Assembly: GCA_016401345.1 (NCBI GenBank)
Contig: JAEACG010000001.1
Location: 806,001 to 870,000, forward strand
DNA length: 64,000 nt
Origin: Fictibacillus nanhaiensis
Lineage (GTDB): Bacteria; Bacillota; Bacilli; Bacillales; Fictibacillaceae
Reading direction: 5' to 3'
Each line of letters begins with the position of its first letter. Positions within the stretch are counted from its first letter, which is position 1. Below, piece by piece: positions 43,475 through 51,443 of this stretch. The position numbers and the translations under genes were made by a program. Under the pieces are notes generated by a model. That model made no database searches, was not told the origin of the DNA, and saw only the letters and a list, made by a program, of their open reading frames with translations.

Positions 43475-43927
43475 TTACCCTTCTTCTGTCCCTACAAAAT
43501 ATTCATTCTTCCGATAAGATAGAGCGCTCACATGAGCAACAAGCTCTTTATCGTTCTCCACTCTCACTTCATACCAAGAAGTTCTATGATTACGTTTAAT
43601 CTCTATAGCTCTTGCTGTAATTTTATCACCACTTTGACATGCAGCGAGATATCCAATATTTACAGAAAGTCCTACTGATGTTTTTCCATAGGAATTACAT
43701 GCTACAGCAAAGACAAAGTCAGCAATAGCAAATAATGCAGCACCATGTGCTGTACCATGAGCATTGAGCATATTTTCAGAAATTGTCATTTGTGCTACTG
43801 CCGTTCCTGGTCCAACCTCTACTAATTCAATACCTAACCACTCTGCAAAAGTATCATTCTTTAGCTTTTCCTCAATCTCCTTCGCATACTGAAAATGCAC
43901 ATCACGATCGTTTCTTTTTATCTTCAT
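43475..43927 (-). CDS. PaaI-type hotdog thioesterase
   Basis: This 150-aa hotdog-fold protein has the PaaI pattern MLNAHGTAHGAALFAIADFVFAVACNSYG near residue 58 and SVNIGYLAACQSGDKITARA near 93. The HGxxHGGxxxxxAD-like motif carries the likely catalytic Asp. It should hydrolyse an acyl-CoA, perhaps a phenylacetyl- or other aromatic one, but no paa genes are nearby. The ATG at 43927 has GAGGTG upstream; a longer in-frame start lacks a site. Confidence 0.86.
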   Translation of the reverse strand: MKIKRNDRDVHFQYAKEIEEKLKNDTFAEWLGIELVEVGPGTAVAQMTISENMLNAHGTAHGAALFAIADFVFAVACNSYGKTSVGLSVNIGYLAACQSGDKITARAIEIKRNHRTSWYEVRVENDKELVAHVSALSYRKNEYFVGTEEG

Positions 43928-44063
43928 TATTCTCACCTCGCTATAAGACATTCTTGTTATAACAAACAATCCCCTTCTTTCATTAATAAGGATTAACACT
44001 TCACATTACTGACGAATACATTTACAATAAGATAACTAAACCTATGAGAAAGGTCGGATTTCC

Positions 44064-44495
44064 ATGTCCCACTCCTCCATTTCAATTCCAAGACCTTTAG
44101 TGCGAACAAATCAGTGGTTCATTTTTTTATCAACGCTAGCAACATGGCTTTCTGGTCAAACTTGGTTTTTGTTGCTGCCTTTAATCGCTGGACTTCTTGG
44201 TATGTTGTTCGATTACAATCCTATAATGAGAGCTGCTAAATTATTCTTGAAAAAGAAACCTTCTGAATACATTCCAGAAGATAAAGATCAGCAACAGTTT
44301 AATCAATTGATTGCGATCTCACTCCTTACTGTAGGATTTTTAAGTCATTTAATGGGATGGAGTACTATAGCTTGGATTGCTACTATAATGGTTGCAACAG
44401 CTTCGTTCGTAGCCATACTTGGCTTTTGTATCGGGTGCTTTATCAGGTTCAGATGGCAGCAATATCGTTACAAAAAAGCTCAAGACTCTAACTAA
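44064..44495 (+). CDS. DUF4395 membrane protein
   Basis: This 143-aa protein has four hydrophobic segments. The N-terminal ISIPRPLVRTNQWFIFLSTL and the later ILGFCIGCFIRFRW (a C-x-x-C pair at the membrane border) match DUF4395, including YoaT-like proteins of Bacillus. The Cys pair suggests redox or sulfur chemistry in some relatives, which is unproven. RBS: AAAGGT. It is monocistronic. Confidence 0.78.
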   Translation: MSHSSISIPRPLVRTNQWFIFLSTLATWLSGQTWFLLLPLIAGLLGMLFDYNPIMRAAKLFLKKKPSEYIPEDKDQQQFNQLIAISLLTVGFLSHLMGWSTIAWIATIMVATASFVAILGFCIGCFIRFRWQQYRYKKAQDSN

Positions 44496-44503
44496 AGCAT
44501 AAA

Positions 44504-44538
44504 AAAGAACCATTCCCTTTACCTGTGAATGGTTCTTT
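44504..44538 (+). terminator. Terminator
   Basis: AAAGAACCATTC (44504-44515) pairs perfectly with 44527-44538. Confidence 0.88.
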
Positions 44539-44708
44539 CCAATTTTATCGCTTCAAATACAAAGCTTTGTCTAGATCCTATCGAGAGAACGACTCCCTTA
44601 CTCCCTGGAAAACGAATCTTAAGTGTTCCTATTTTTCTAAATGTATAGCTTTTTCAGTTAACAGTAATTTGATTACAAATTTTTCTACTATAACCTCACA
44701 CGAAAATG

Positions 44709-44775
44709 AGTGAGTACTCACTTGACGATTTAAACCCTACCGCGTATGATATTTATAAATGAGTGATTACTCACT
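44709..44775 (+). promoter_or_regulatory. ABC-exporter promoter with two TetR-type operators
   Basis: TTGACG (44722-44727), a 17-bp spacer and TATGAT (44745-44750) form a strong promoter. AGTGAGTACTCACT (44709-44722), a perfect palindrome, abuts the -35, and AGTGATTACTCACT (44762-44775) lies just after the start of transcription. Their centres are 53 bp apart, about five helical turns. Confidence 0.8.
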
Positions 44776-44799
44776 TTAAATTTTGGAGGTGGTTTCCAT

Positions 44800-45528
44800 A
44801 TGCAAACCGTAATTCAAGTGAAAAATGTTTCTAAAAATTATCGATCTCATCATGTGTTACAGAACATTGATTTAACGGTGAACAAAAATGAAATCTATGG
44901 ATTGCTCGGTCCATCAGGTGCTGGAAAAACAACACTTGTTAAGATGATTGCAGGGATCGAAACCCCAACAACTGGCAGTATAAGTGTTCTTGATTCGGAT
45001 ATGCCAAAACTTAACACCATGACACAAATTGGATTTATGGCTCAATCTGATGCCCTTTATGGAGAATTAAGCGGAAAGGAAAATCTTGAATTCTTCTCCT
45101 CTATTTATGGTTTAAAGGGACAAAAACAAAAAGAACGGATCGATCAGGCATCAGACCTCGTAAACCTTACAAACTTCCTGCAAAAACCCGTTAATCAATA
45201 TTCCGGGGGCATGAAACGGAGATTATCTTTAGCTGCTGCACTCTTGCATGACCCTAAGATCCTCATTCTAGATGAACCTACTGTAGGAATCGATCCAGTT
45301 CTCAGGCAATCTATATGGGATGAACTGTATAAGCTAAGCAAGAGTGGTACAACGATCTTAGTCACAACACATGTAATGGATGAAGCAGAAAAATGCAACC
45401 AGCTGGGAATGCTTCGTGATGGAAAGCTAATTGCATCTGGTTCACCAAGAGAACTAAAGGATAACACTTCAAGTACTTCAATCGAAGAAGCATTTCTTTA
45501 TTATGGAGGTGTTCATCATGCGAATTAA
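44800..45528 (+). CDS. ABC transporter ATP-binding protein (exporter)
   Basis: This 242-aa ATPase has Walker A GPSGAGKTTLVKM near residue 39, signature YSGGMKRRLSLAAAL near 134, Walker B KILILDEPTVGIDP near 154 and the H-loop VTTHVMDEA near 190. It belongs to the ABC-2/DrrA-type drug or lipid exporters. GGAGG precedes the ATG. The downstream permease starts inside its last codons, and the unit is preceded by a doubly operated promoter; the TetR gene follows. Confidence 0.92.
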   Translation: MQTVIQVKNVSKNYRSHHVLQNIDLTVNKNEIYGLLGPSGAGKTTLVKMIAGIETPTTGSISVLDSDMPKLNTMTQIGFMAQSDALYGELSGKENLEFFSSIYGLKGQKQKERIDQASDLVNLTNFLQKPVNQYSGGMKRRLSLAAALLHDPKILILDEPTVGIDPVLRQSIWDELYKLSKSGTTILVTTHVMDEAEKCNQLGMLRDGKLIASGSPRELKDNTSSTSIEEAFLYYGGVHHAN

Positions 45529-46555
45529 GGCTCTAGTGATCCGGATAATCAGACAATTCGTGCGGGACAAACGTACACTCGCGATGATGTTCATTGCCCC
45601 TCTTCTCATCTTAACGCTTGTGAACCTCGTTTTTTCAAGCAATGACTATGAACCAAAGATAGGCGTTGTCAGTGATCAACAAATGGTGGTAGACAAACTG
45701 AAATTATCAGATAAAGCTTTCATAGTTTATCAAAAGCGTTCAGAAGCTCATCAAGACTTATCAGAAGAAAAACTTGATGCCGTACTTGAAGTCGAACTTC
45801 CCTCAACTACTATTACTCTAGAAGGAAGCAATCCGACAGCAAACAAGGCTTCTATTATGATGATTGAAAAGACATTGAAAACAATGCCGGATCAAGACAC
45901 AGAAAAAATAAAATTAAATCCGGAGATTCATTATTTGCATGGTTCAGCTGATATGGAAACTTTCGACTATATCGGTCCATTCTTAATAGGATTTTTTATT
46001 TTCTTTTTCGTTTTTTTAATTTCAGGGGTTTCATTTCTACGCGAAAGAACGACTGGAACACTTGAACGGCTGCTCGCTACTCCGATGCGTCGATGGGAAA
46101 TGGTAGTTGGATATGTTCTAGGCTTTGGCATTTTCACGATTCTACAATCAGCCATTATTGTTTCGTTTGCCATCTATGTTCTCGATATTATGATGGCTGG
46201 GTCTCTTTGGTTAGTAATTTTGATTACACTTATGCTTGCTATAACGGCCCTCACACTCGGAACATTACTTTCTGCTTTTGCAACGAACGAACTGCAGATG
46301 ATTCAATTCATCCCGCTCGTCGTGGTACCGCAAGTGTTTTTCTCTGGTTTATTTACCATTGAAACAATGGCAGATTGGCTTCAGCCCCTGAGCTATATTA
46401 TGCCTTTAACATACGGAGGAGAAGCGATTAGGGATATAATGATTCAAGGTGACGGTTGGGGAGATATTTACGGAAACGTGCTAGTGCTCCTTGGGTTCTC
46501 TCTTTTATTTATGATATTAAACGTGCTCGCTTTGAAAAAACACCGCAGACTATAA
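45518..46555 (+). CDS. ABC-2-type exporter permease
   Basis: This 345-aa membrane protein has an N-terminal segment (TLAMMFIAPLLILTLVNLVF), a large external loop of about 130 residues, and five C-terminal segments. These include FIFFFVFLISGVSFLRERTTGTLERLLATPMRRWEMVVGY, a typical ABC-2 motif. It pairs with the ATPase to export a drug or lipid. The ATG at 45518 follows GGAGG and overlaps the ATPase gene by 11 bases, so translation is coupled. Confidence 0.9.
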   Translation: MRIKALVIRIIRQFVRDKRTLAMMFIAPLLILTLVNLVFSSNDYEPKIGVVSDQQMVVDKLKLSDKAFIVYQKRSEAHQDLSEEKLDAVLEVELPSTTITLEGSNPTANKASIMMIEKTLKTMPDQDTEKIKLNPEIHYLHGSADMETFDYIGPFLIGFFIFFFVFLISGVSFLRERTTGTLERLLATPMRRWEMVVGYVLGFGIFTILQSAIIVSFAIYVLDIMMAGSLWLVILITLMLAITALTLGTLLSAFATNELQMIQFIPLVVVPQVFFSGLFTIETMADWLQPLSYIMPLTYGGEAIRDIMIQGDGWGDIYGNVLVLLGFSLLFMILNVLALKKHRRL

Positions 46556-46564
46556 GTTAAGCGT

Positions 46565-46593
46565 TTGTACTGCCTGACTTTAGTGTCTATAAT
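46565..46593 (+). promoter_or_regulatory. Promoter of the TetR-type gene
   Basis: TTGTAC (46565-46570), a 17-bp spacer and TATAAT (46588-46593), upstream of the ATG at 46629. No copy of the exporter operator is present here, so the regulator may not repress itself at this promoter. Confidence 0.7.
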
Positions 46594-46628
46594 AAAGAAA
46601 ATGTACGTTTTTAAAAGGAGTAGCTTTA

Positions 46629-47285
46629 ATGTCCAATTCAGAGTGGATCAACGACCTAATTAACGACCACGATGTCCCAACTATGAGTGATAAACAGCGA
46701 AAAATCTTAGAAGCAGCCATCGATACATTCTCAGAAAAGGGATATGCCGCTTCTTCTACGAGTGAGATTGCCAAAAAAGCTGGAGTTGCTGAAGGCACGA
46801 TTTTTCGTCATTTTAAAACGAAGAAAGAGCTGTTGCTTGCTATTGTTACACCAACAGTAGCAAAATTTGTAGCTCCCTTCTTCATCAAGTCCTTCACTAA
46901 AGAGGTATTTGAAAACGAATATGAACATTATGAAGATTTTATAAGAGTGATTGCTAAAAACAGGCTTGAATTCGTTCGGAAGCAATTTCCTGTATTAAAA
47001 ATTTTTATTCAAGAGATTGCTTTTCACGATGAATTACGCGAGCCTTTTCAAAAGCTTTTCACTGAACATGTTTATCAAAAATTCAAGAAAATCATCGAGC
47101 ACTTCCAAGAAAAAGGGGAGATTGTTCCCCTTCCTCCGGAAACGATTATGCGCATGACTGCATCAAGTATCATAGGCTATATCCTGCCACGCTTTCTTCT
47201 CTTCTCTGATAAAGAATGGGATGATGAAAAAGAAATTGATCAAATCGTGGCGTTTATTATGTATGGTCTTACAGGAAAAAGATAA
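46629..47285 (+). CDS. TetR-family regulator of the adjacent exporter
   Basis: This 218-aa protein has the TetR DNA-binding domain at residues 20-66 (RKILEAAIDTFSEKGYAASSTSEIAKKAGVAEGTIFRHFKTKKELLLAIV) and an all-helical ligand domain. It lies just downstream of the exporter genes, and the two palindromes at their promoter are the natural target: repression relieved by the exported compound. RBS: AAAGGAG. It has its own promoter and a strong terminator. Confidence 0.92.
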   Translation: MSNSEWINDLINDHDVPTMSDKQRKILEAAIDTFSEKGYAASSTSEIAKKAGVAEGTIFRHFKTKKELLLAIVTPTVAKFVAPFFIKSFTKEVFENEYEHYEDFIRVIAKNRLEFVRKQFPVLKIFIQEIAFHDELREPFQKLFTEHVYQKFKKIIEHFQEKGEIVPLPPETIMRMTASSIIGYILPRFLLFSDKEWDDEKEIDQIVAFIMYGLTGKR

Positions 47286-47290
47286 CGTAA

Positions 47291-47327
47291 AAACAGAACC
47301 CGCTTTCTAAGGAAACGGGTTCTGTTT
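47291..47327. terminator. Terminator of the TetR gene
   Basis: AAACAGAACCCG (47291-47302) pairs with CGGGTTCTGTTT (47316-47327). It reaches the stop codon of the small convergent gene. Confidence 0.88.
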
Positions 47328-47467
47328 TATTCTACTAGTATTTGAGGTTCGGGGGTAAAGTGAGAAAGTTGAACATTAGGATCAGTTGTTGTCGGTGACA
47401 TTACCTTAGCAGCGGGACTAATAGCAATGAGCAAACAAATGATGACAAATATATTCACTTTCTTCAT
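47327..47467 (-). CDS. 46-aa secreted peptide precursor
   Basis: The ORF starts MKKVNIFVIICLLIAISP, a signal-peptide-like hydrophobic stretch, and ends with an exported tail of about 24 residues rich in Pro and Thr (MSPTTTDP, then a C-terminal PQILVE). GGGAGGTG lies six bases before the ATG. The size and layout resemble Phr-type signalling precursors, but no rap gene is adjacent, so the likeness may be superficial. It is divergent from nothing and ends in the TetR terminator. Confidence 0.62.
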   Translation of the reverse strand: MKKVNIFVIICLLIAISPAAKVMSPTTTDPNVQLSHFTPEPQILVE

Positions 47468-47548
47468 ACACTCACCTCCCACTCTTCACTTTAAATCTTC
47501 ATTTATCCTCGAGATTCATAATATACATTACCCAATATTCTCACAGTC

Positions 47549-47836
47549 TCAAGCCTGTTTTTTTGGTGTGATCGGTTTTAGTGTGCTTTTTTCACTTAAT
47601 AGAATGACGAACAAGCAAACAGCAAGAATTAAAAATATAATGCCAGAACCCATAAAACCATTTGAATAGGATGGTATATCTACCGTTGGAACCCTCTCGT
47701 TGATTTCTATTCCTAAAAAGTACACACCAATGCCGTCTCCGTCGACCTGGGTTTCAGCAACCTCCCTTAGATTTAGTCCATAGGTTAACAATAAGATACC
47801 TAATATAGAAAAAAAGATACCTATTAACCACCTCAT
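47549..47836 (-). CDS. Small two-span membrane protein
   Basis: This 95-aa protein has hydrophobic segments near residues 3-20 and 63-83 separated by an outer loop of about 40 residues. I do not recognise a family. Its start overlaps the stop of the VOC gene upstream by four bases (ATGA), so the two are probably translated together. The C-terminal tail is basic. Confidence 0.65.
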   Translation of the reverse strand: MRWLIGIFFSILGILLLTYGLNLREVAETQVDGDGIGVYFLGIEINERVPTVDIPSYSNGFMGSGIIFLILAVCLFVILLSEKSTLKPITPKKQA

Positions 47837-48267
47837 CTTTCAATCTCTGAAACAGTTTCTTTCCGTAAAGTTTTATACTTTGGACTCAGGACACTCCAAA
47901 CATCAAAACAATTTCCATCAGGATCGAAAAAAACGAAATTCTCACCGTTATGTCCACGATCTTCAATATCTCCTGTTTGTATGCCCTGAGTTCTAAATTC
48001 AGCATGCAAGTTATACAGTGCTTCCTTTCCGTCTACTTCAAATGTTAATGAAAATCTTTTTTCCCCTTTGTAGTCTGTAAAGTTTGAAGTCTCATCTTTT
48101 AATGACCTCACTAGAAAAAAACTTTGGTCTGCTAGATCTAATATGGCTTTTTCCTCATCACAATAGTTGATCTTTGCACCAAGCTCTTCAGCGTACCACT
48201 TAGCTGAATGATCAACATGCAAAACAGGCACATAGGTCGTACCTACACGGATTAGTTTTTTATTCAA
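47833..48267 (-). CDS. VOC-superfamily (glyoxalase-like) protein
   Basis: This 144-aa protein has the beta-alpha-beta-beta-beta repeats of the vicinal-oxygen-chelate fold: VGTTYVPVLHVDHSAKWYAEELGAKI at the start and NFVFFDPDGNCFDVWSV near the end. The FxDPDGN motif with a possible metal ligand is typical of glyoxalase/bleomycin-resistance/dioxygenase relatives. The substrate is unknown. It is first in a coupled pair with the small membrane protein. RBS: GGAGGAGATATCC region. Confidence 0.82.
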   Translation of the reverse strand: MNKKLIRVGTTYVPVLHVDHSAKWYAEELGAKINYCDEEKAILDLADQSFFLVRSLKDETSNFTDYKGEKRFSLTFEVDGKEALYNLHAEFRTQGIQTGDIEDRGHNGENFVFFDPDGNCFDVWSVLSPKYKTLRKETVSEIER

Positions 48268-48408
48268 GGATATCTCCTCCTCATAAAATAGATTTATTTA
48301 ATATAAAAAATTCTTCTATTAAAAGAAAAATCCTCCTAGAAAACAAGGGAACTCGTCATGCGTAGCAGAAATAGTCTTATAACAAAATACTTGGAGAGTG
48401 ATTACTTC

Positions 48409-48786
48409 ATGAATCATTATCAATTTAAAAATACAATCCCTGTCCTTCGAATATTTGATGAAGATAAGGCAAGAGAATTCTACTTTGATTTCCTTGGATT
48501 TTCATTAGATTGGGAACATCGTTACGAAGAAGATTTCCCCATCTATATGCAGGTTTCTCTAGGGGAATGCTCTTTACACCTATCTGAACATCATGGTGAT
48601 TCGAGCCCTGGAATAAAAGTAAGGATACATGTTGAAGGAATCGAAGCCTACCATCAATTTTTGGCAGAAAAAAAGTATAAGTATGCTAGACCTGGACTAG
48701 AAGAGGCACATGGCTTTAAAGAAGTTAGAGTAGGGGATCCGTTCGGTAACGAATTTTGTTTTGTAGAACGGATTGAATCACTGTAA
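48409..48786 (+). CDS. Glyoxalase-superfamily protein
   Basis: This protein of about 125 aa has one VOC module: IPVLRIFDEDKAREFYFDFLGFSLDWEH at the start, CSLHLSEHHGDSSPG in the middle and FKEVRVGDPFGNEFCFVE at the end. That matches the bleomycin-resistance-like Glyoxalase_7 type. The start is uncertain: 48409 begins the domain but its GGAG is 12 bases away, whereas an ATG at 48358 has AAGGGA at seven bases and would add 17 residues. It is monocistronic and divergent from the other VOC gene. Confidence 0.8.
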   Translation: MNHYQFKNTIPVLRIFDEDKAREFYFDFLGFSLDWEHRYEEDFPIYMQVSLGECSLHLSEHHGDSSPGIKVRIHVEGIEAYHQFLAEKKYKYARPGLEEAHGFKEVRVGDPFGNEFCFVERIESL

Positions 48787-48807
48787 TATGTTTTCAGAAA
48801 ACGAGAA

Positions 48808-48846
48808 AAAAGACACCTCGAGTTAAAACTCCAGGTGCCTTTTTTC
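48808..48846. terminator. Bidirectional terminator
   Basis: An imperfect stem (about 11 of 13 pairs, AGACACCT...AGGTGCCT) with A and T runs on the two sides, between convergent genes. Confidence 0.8.
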
Positions 48847-50005
48847 ATTTATCTAATGCTCTTTTGGCTAGCGTACTAATAACCATATCATCCATCGGAG
48901 GATTATGAAGCCCTGCTCTAACATCCCGGTAATGTCGTTGTAGGGGGTTTGACATAGCTAGACTTCTTGCTCCAACAATCCTCATAGCGAGATCAACCAC
49001 CTTTGCAGCCGCATTCGTTACAACGTGCTTCACTGCCATCAATTCTGGACCCATTTGCATTCTGCGATGAGGTTCATTTACCCATCTTAGAGCAACACTG
49101 TATAATAGCTCTCTAGCATGAAAAAGCTCAAGCTCCATCTCCCCCACCTTTCGTTGCACTTCTGGTACTTCTCCGATTGGTCCTCTCAGACTATTGGGTT
49201 TGTACGTTTTTGCAAAGTGAACGGCTTCATTACGAGCTGCAACCGCAACGCCAATGTAACACGCTGGTATATGAAGCAGCCACGCTTTTGGCAATTCGCT
49301 TTTGCCTCGTTCTTGTTCGACTAAAGCATTATTTTCAACTTTTACATCCTTCATGATAAGATCATCACTTCGAGTTCCACGCATCGCTACAGTGTCCCAC
49401 GTTTCTTCAATTGATACACCTTCGGATTTCATAGAGATCATGAAATTCCCTTTCTTACCCGTATCTCCTACCTGTGCCGAAACAATTGCATAATCAAGGG
49501 CTGGGGCCATAGAAGTGAAGGTTTTCCTACCATTGATAATCCACTTATCATCACTTTGAAATGCTGTTGTTTGTGGCAATCCTCCACGAGTAGGACTTCC
49601 TGTTGCTGGCTCCGTTGCTGCACGGTTCACTAAAACTCGATCATGCACTACCTTTTCACAAAGCATCTTAAATATTGCATCATCCCAAGTTCGCTCTTCT
49701 GCGAGTTCTAAAAAACAGCCAAGGTGCCAACCGAGACACAAAGCAGTAGCTGCATCACCAGTCGCAATTTTCTCTTGTAATAGAACAAACTCGTACAAAC
49801 TTAATCCTTCTCCACCAAACTCAGTCGGAATAGTTAATGATAGGTACCCCGCTTCTTTTAACTCTTTTATATTTTCAAATGGAAATTCACTTTTTTGGTC
49901 ATATGTGTCCGCTCTCTTAGCAAATCCACCAGCAAGAGCATCAATCTTATCAAACCATTCTTGCTGTTTCTTTGTTTGTATATATCTTTCATATAAATAA
50001 TCCAT
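48845..50005 (-). CDS. Acyl-CoA dehydrogenase-family flavoprotein (YdbM-like)
   Basis: This 386-aa protein has the three-domain ACAD layout. The N-terminal helices contain LSLTIPTEFGGEGLSLYEF, the middle beta domain NRAATEPATGSP and WIINGRKTFTSMAPALDY, and the C-terminal helical domain RGPIGEVPEVQRKVGEMELELF and AMRIVGARSLAMSNPLQRHYRDVRAG. It should oxidise an acyl-CoA or related thioester with FAD. YdbM of B. subtilis is the relative I would suggest. The usual catalytic Glu position cannot be fixed by eye. It is monocistronic. Confidence 0.85.
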   Translation of the reverse strand: MDYLYERYIQTKKQQEWFDKIDALAGGFAKRADTYDQKSEFPFENIKELKEAGYLSLTIPTEFGGEGLSLYEFVLLQEKIATGDAATALCLGWHLGCFLELAEERTWDDAIFKMLCEKVVHDRVLVNRAATEPATGSPTRGGLPQTTAFQSDDKWIINGRKTFTSMAPALDYAIVSAQVGDTGKKGNFMISMKSEGVSIEETWDTVAMRGTRSDDLIMKDVKVENNALVEQERGKSELPKAWLLHIPACYIGVAVAARNEAVHFAKTYKPNSLRGPIGEVPEVQRKVGEMELELFHARELLYSVALRWVNEPHRRMQMGPELMAVKHVVTNAAAKVVDLAMRIVGARSLAMSNPLQRHYRDVRAGLHNPPMDDMVISTLAKRALDK

Positions 50006-50109
50006 ACGACGACAATCCCTTCTTTACAAATCAGAACACTATGTTTTTTAAAAATAGTGTATGCCCTTTACATAAAAAACGGCAAGGTATTAGTCTCATA
50101 ATTCCCCTT

Positions 50110-50132
50110 TGACATCTTACTGACACATTAAA
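50110..50132 (+). promoter_or_regulatory. Distal TGACA direct-repeat box
   Basis: TGACAT (50110-50115) and TGACAC (50121-50126) are spaced 11 bp start to start and followed by ATTAAA. This is the form of an OmpR-family response-regulator site. It matches the proximal box at 50233. Confidence 0.5.
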
Positions 50133-50232
50133 CCTTCATAATCACTATATGAAATAGCTTATTTTAGAAGAATATATGAGCTTAATTGAATGTTGAGTAG
50201 ATTTTATATTTTTTTTATATTTTTACTACGCC

Positions 50233-50255
50233 TGACATGATGCTGACACGTTCAA
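50233..50255 (+). promoter_or_regulatory. Proximal TGACA direct-repeat box
   Basis: TGACAT (50233-50238) and TGACAC (50244-50249), again 11 bp apart and followed by GTTCAA. It is about 70 bp before the ATG of the repeat protein and would cover the -35 region of a promoter with TACATT near 50259. Confidence 0.5.
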
Positions 50256-50320
50256 TGGTTACATTATTGGTACAAGGAAAGAAACACAACACTTTAGAAA
50301 CTTAGTAGGAGGAACATTCA

Positions 50321-51373
50321 ATGAAAAAGAAAGTAATCGGATTTACAATTGCAGGTGCATTACTAGTTGGTGGTTATGCTACAACATCTCTTGCAGCAGA
50401 TAATGATCGTTCTAGTTCGAATTCAGTTTCAGAAAAATGGGAGATGAAAGACAAAGGGTTTGGACACAAACATTTCAGAGGTTTACTTAAAGGAAACTCA
50501 GAAGAATTAATCAAAAAAGCCAAAGAACTTGGAATTGCTACAAGTGGGAAAGATGCTGAAACGCTCATGAAGGAAATTCGTGACGCAAAAATCAAAAAGG
50601 AAGCAAAGGAATTAGGCATTAAGACTTCTGGTAAAGAGATTGATACACTCGTTGAAGAAGTAAGGCTAGCTAAACTAAAAGAAAAAGCTAAAGAACTTGG
50701 AATCTCTACCACAAAGAAAGATGCCGAAGTTCTTCGCGATGAAATTCATATGGCAAAGATTAAGAAGGAAGCAAAAAAACTAGGTATTGCAACTGATGGA
50801 AAAGATGAACAAACATTAAGACAAGAAATCAAACAAACCACACTAAATAAAAAAGCAAAAGAGCTTGGCATCTCTACTGATGGCAAAGAGCAAAAAGTGC
50901 TTCAACAGGAAGTGTTGACTGCTTCGATTAAAAAAGAAGCTAAATCATTAGGTATTACTGTGGACGGAAAAAATATTCGTGAAGTTGCTCAAGAAGTTAC
51001 ACGTGCAAAAGTAAAAGCTGATGCTAAGAAGCTTAGCATCACGATTGACGGAAAAACTATTCCAGAAATTGCTTCAGAAATCAAAAAGAAAAAGATAGAA
51101 AATTTAGCAAAAGAACTAGGAATTTCAACAAAAAATCAATCAACAAGAGAACTAATTGAAGCTATTGAAAAGAAGGATCCAAATAAACTAGAAGCATTAA
51201 AAGATGAAGGCTTCTTCCCTCTGATGGGTAAAGGTTACGGAGGCTTTGGACCAGGTGGTCACTCTACTAAACATCATAAAAAAGGACAGCGTTTTGAAGG
51301 TGAAGCACCTCCGTCAAACAATAAGATGCAACCACAGATGAATGAGCAGGCCGAATTCGGAAACGATATGTAA
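50321..51373 (+). CDS. Secreted protein with eight 28-residue helical repeats
   Basis: This 350-aa protein has a signal peptide (cleavage near SLAA26) and a short linker. Eight tandem repeats of exactly 28 residues follow (about residues 63-287), each of the form K-K-x-A-K-E-L-G-I-x-T-x-G-K-x-x-x-x-L-x-x-E-I-x-x-A-K-I. The LGI-T-GK-L-EI core resembles SAP/HeH helix-extended-loop-helix motifs. The tail is Gly/His-rich (GKGYGGFGPGGHSTKHHKKG) and then Pro/Gln-rich. The protein is very basic and should lie outside the membrane. I know no function. GGAGG precedes the ATG. A two-component system follows, and TGACA boxes lie upstream. Confidence 0.82.
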   Translation: MKKKVIGFTIAGALLVGGYATTSLAADNDRSSSNSVSEKWEMKDKGFGHKHFRGLLKGNSEELIKKAKELGIATSGKDAETLMKEIRDAKIKKEAKELGIKTSGKEIDTLVEEVRLAKLKEKAKELGISTTKKDAEVLRDEIHMAKIKKEAKKLGIATDGKDEQTLRQEIKQTTLNKKAKELGISTDGKEQKVLQQEVLTASIKKEAKSLGITVDGKNIREVAQEVTRAKVKADAKKLSITIDGKTIPEIASEIKKKKIENLAKELGISTKNQSTRELIEAIEKKDPNKLEALKDEGFFPLMGKGYGGFGPGGHSTKHHKKGQRFEGEAPPSNNKMQPQMNEQAEFGNDM

Positions 51374-51381
51374 AGTCTATG

Positions 51382-51406
51382 ATCCCCAGTCTATAAAACT
51401 GGGGAT
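51382..51406 (+). terminator. Terminator or attenuator before the response regulator
   Basis: ATCCCCAGT (51382-51390) pairs with ACTGGGGAT (51398-51406), with TTTTT after it. Leak-through would give a low level of the downstream two-component genes. Confidence 0.75.
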
Positions 51407-51443
51407 TTTTACAGTATAGTATGGGTTAACAGGAGGTATGAAC

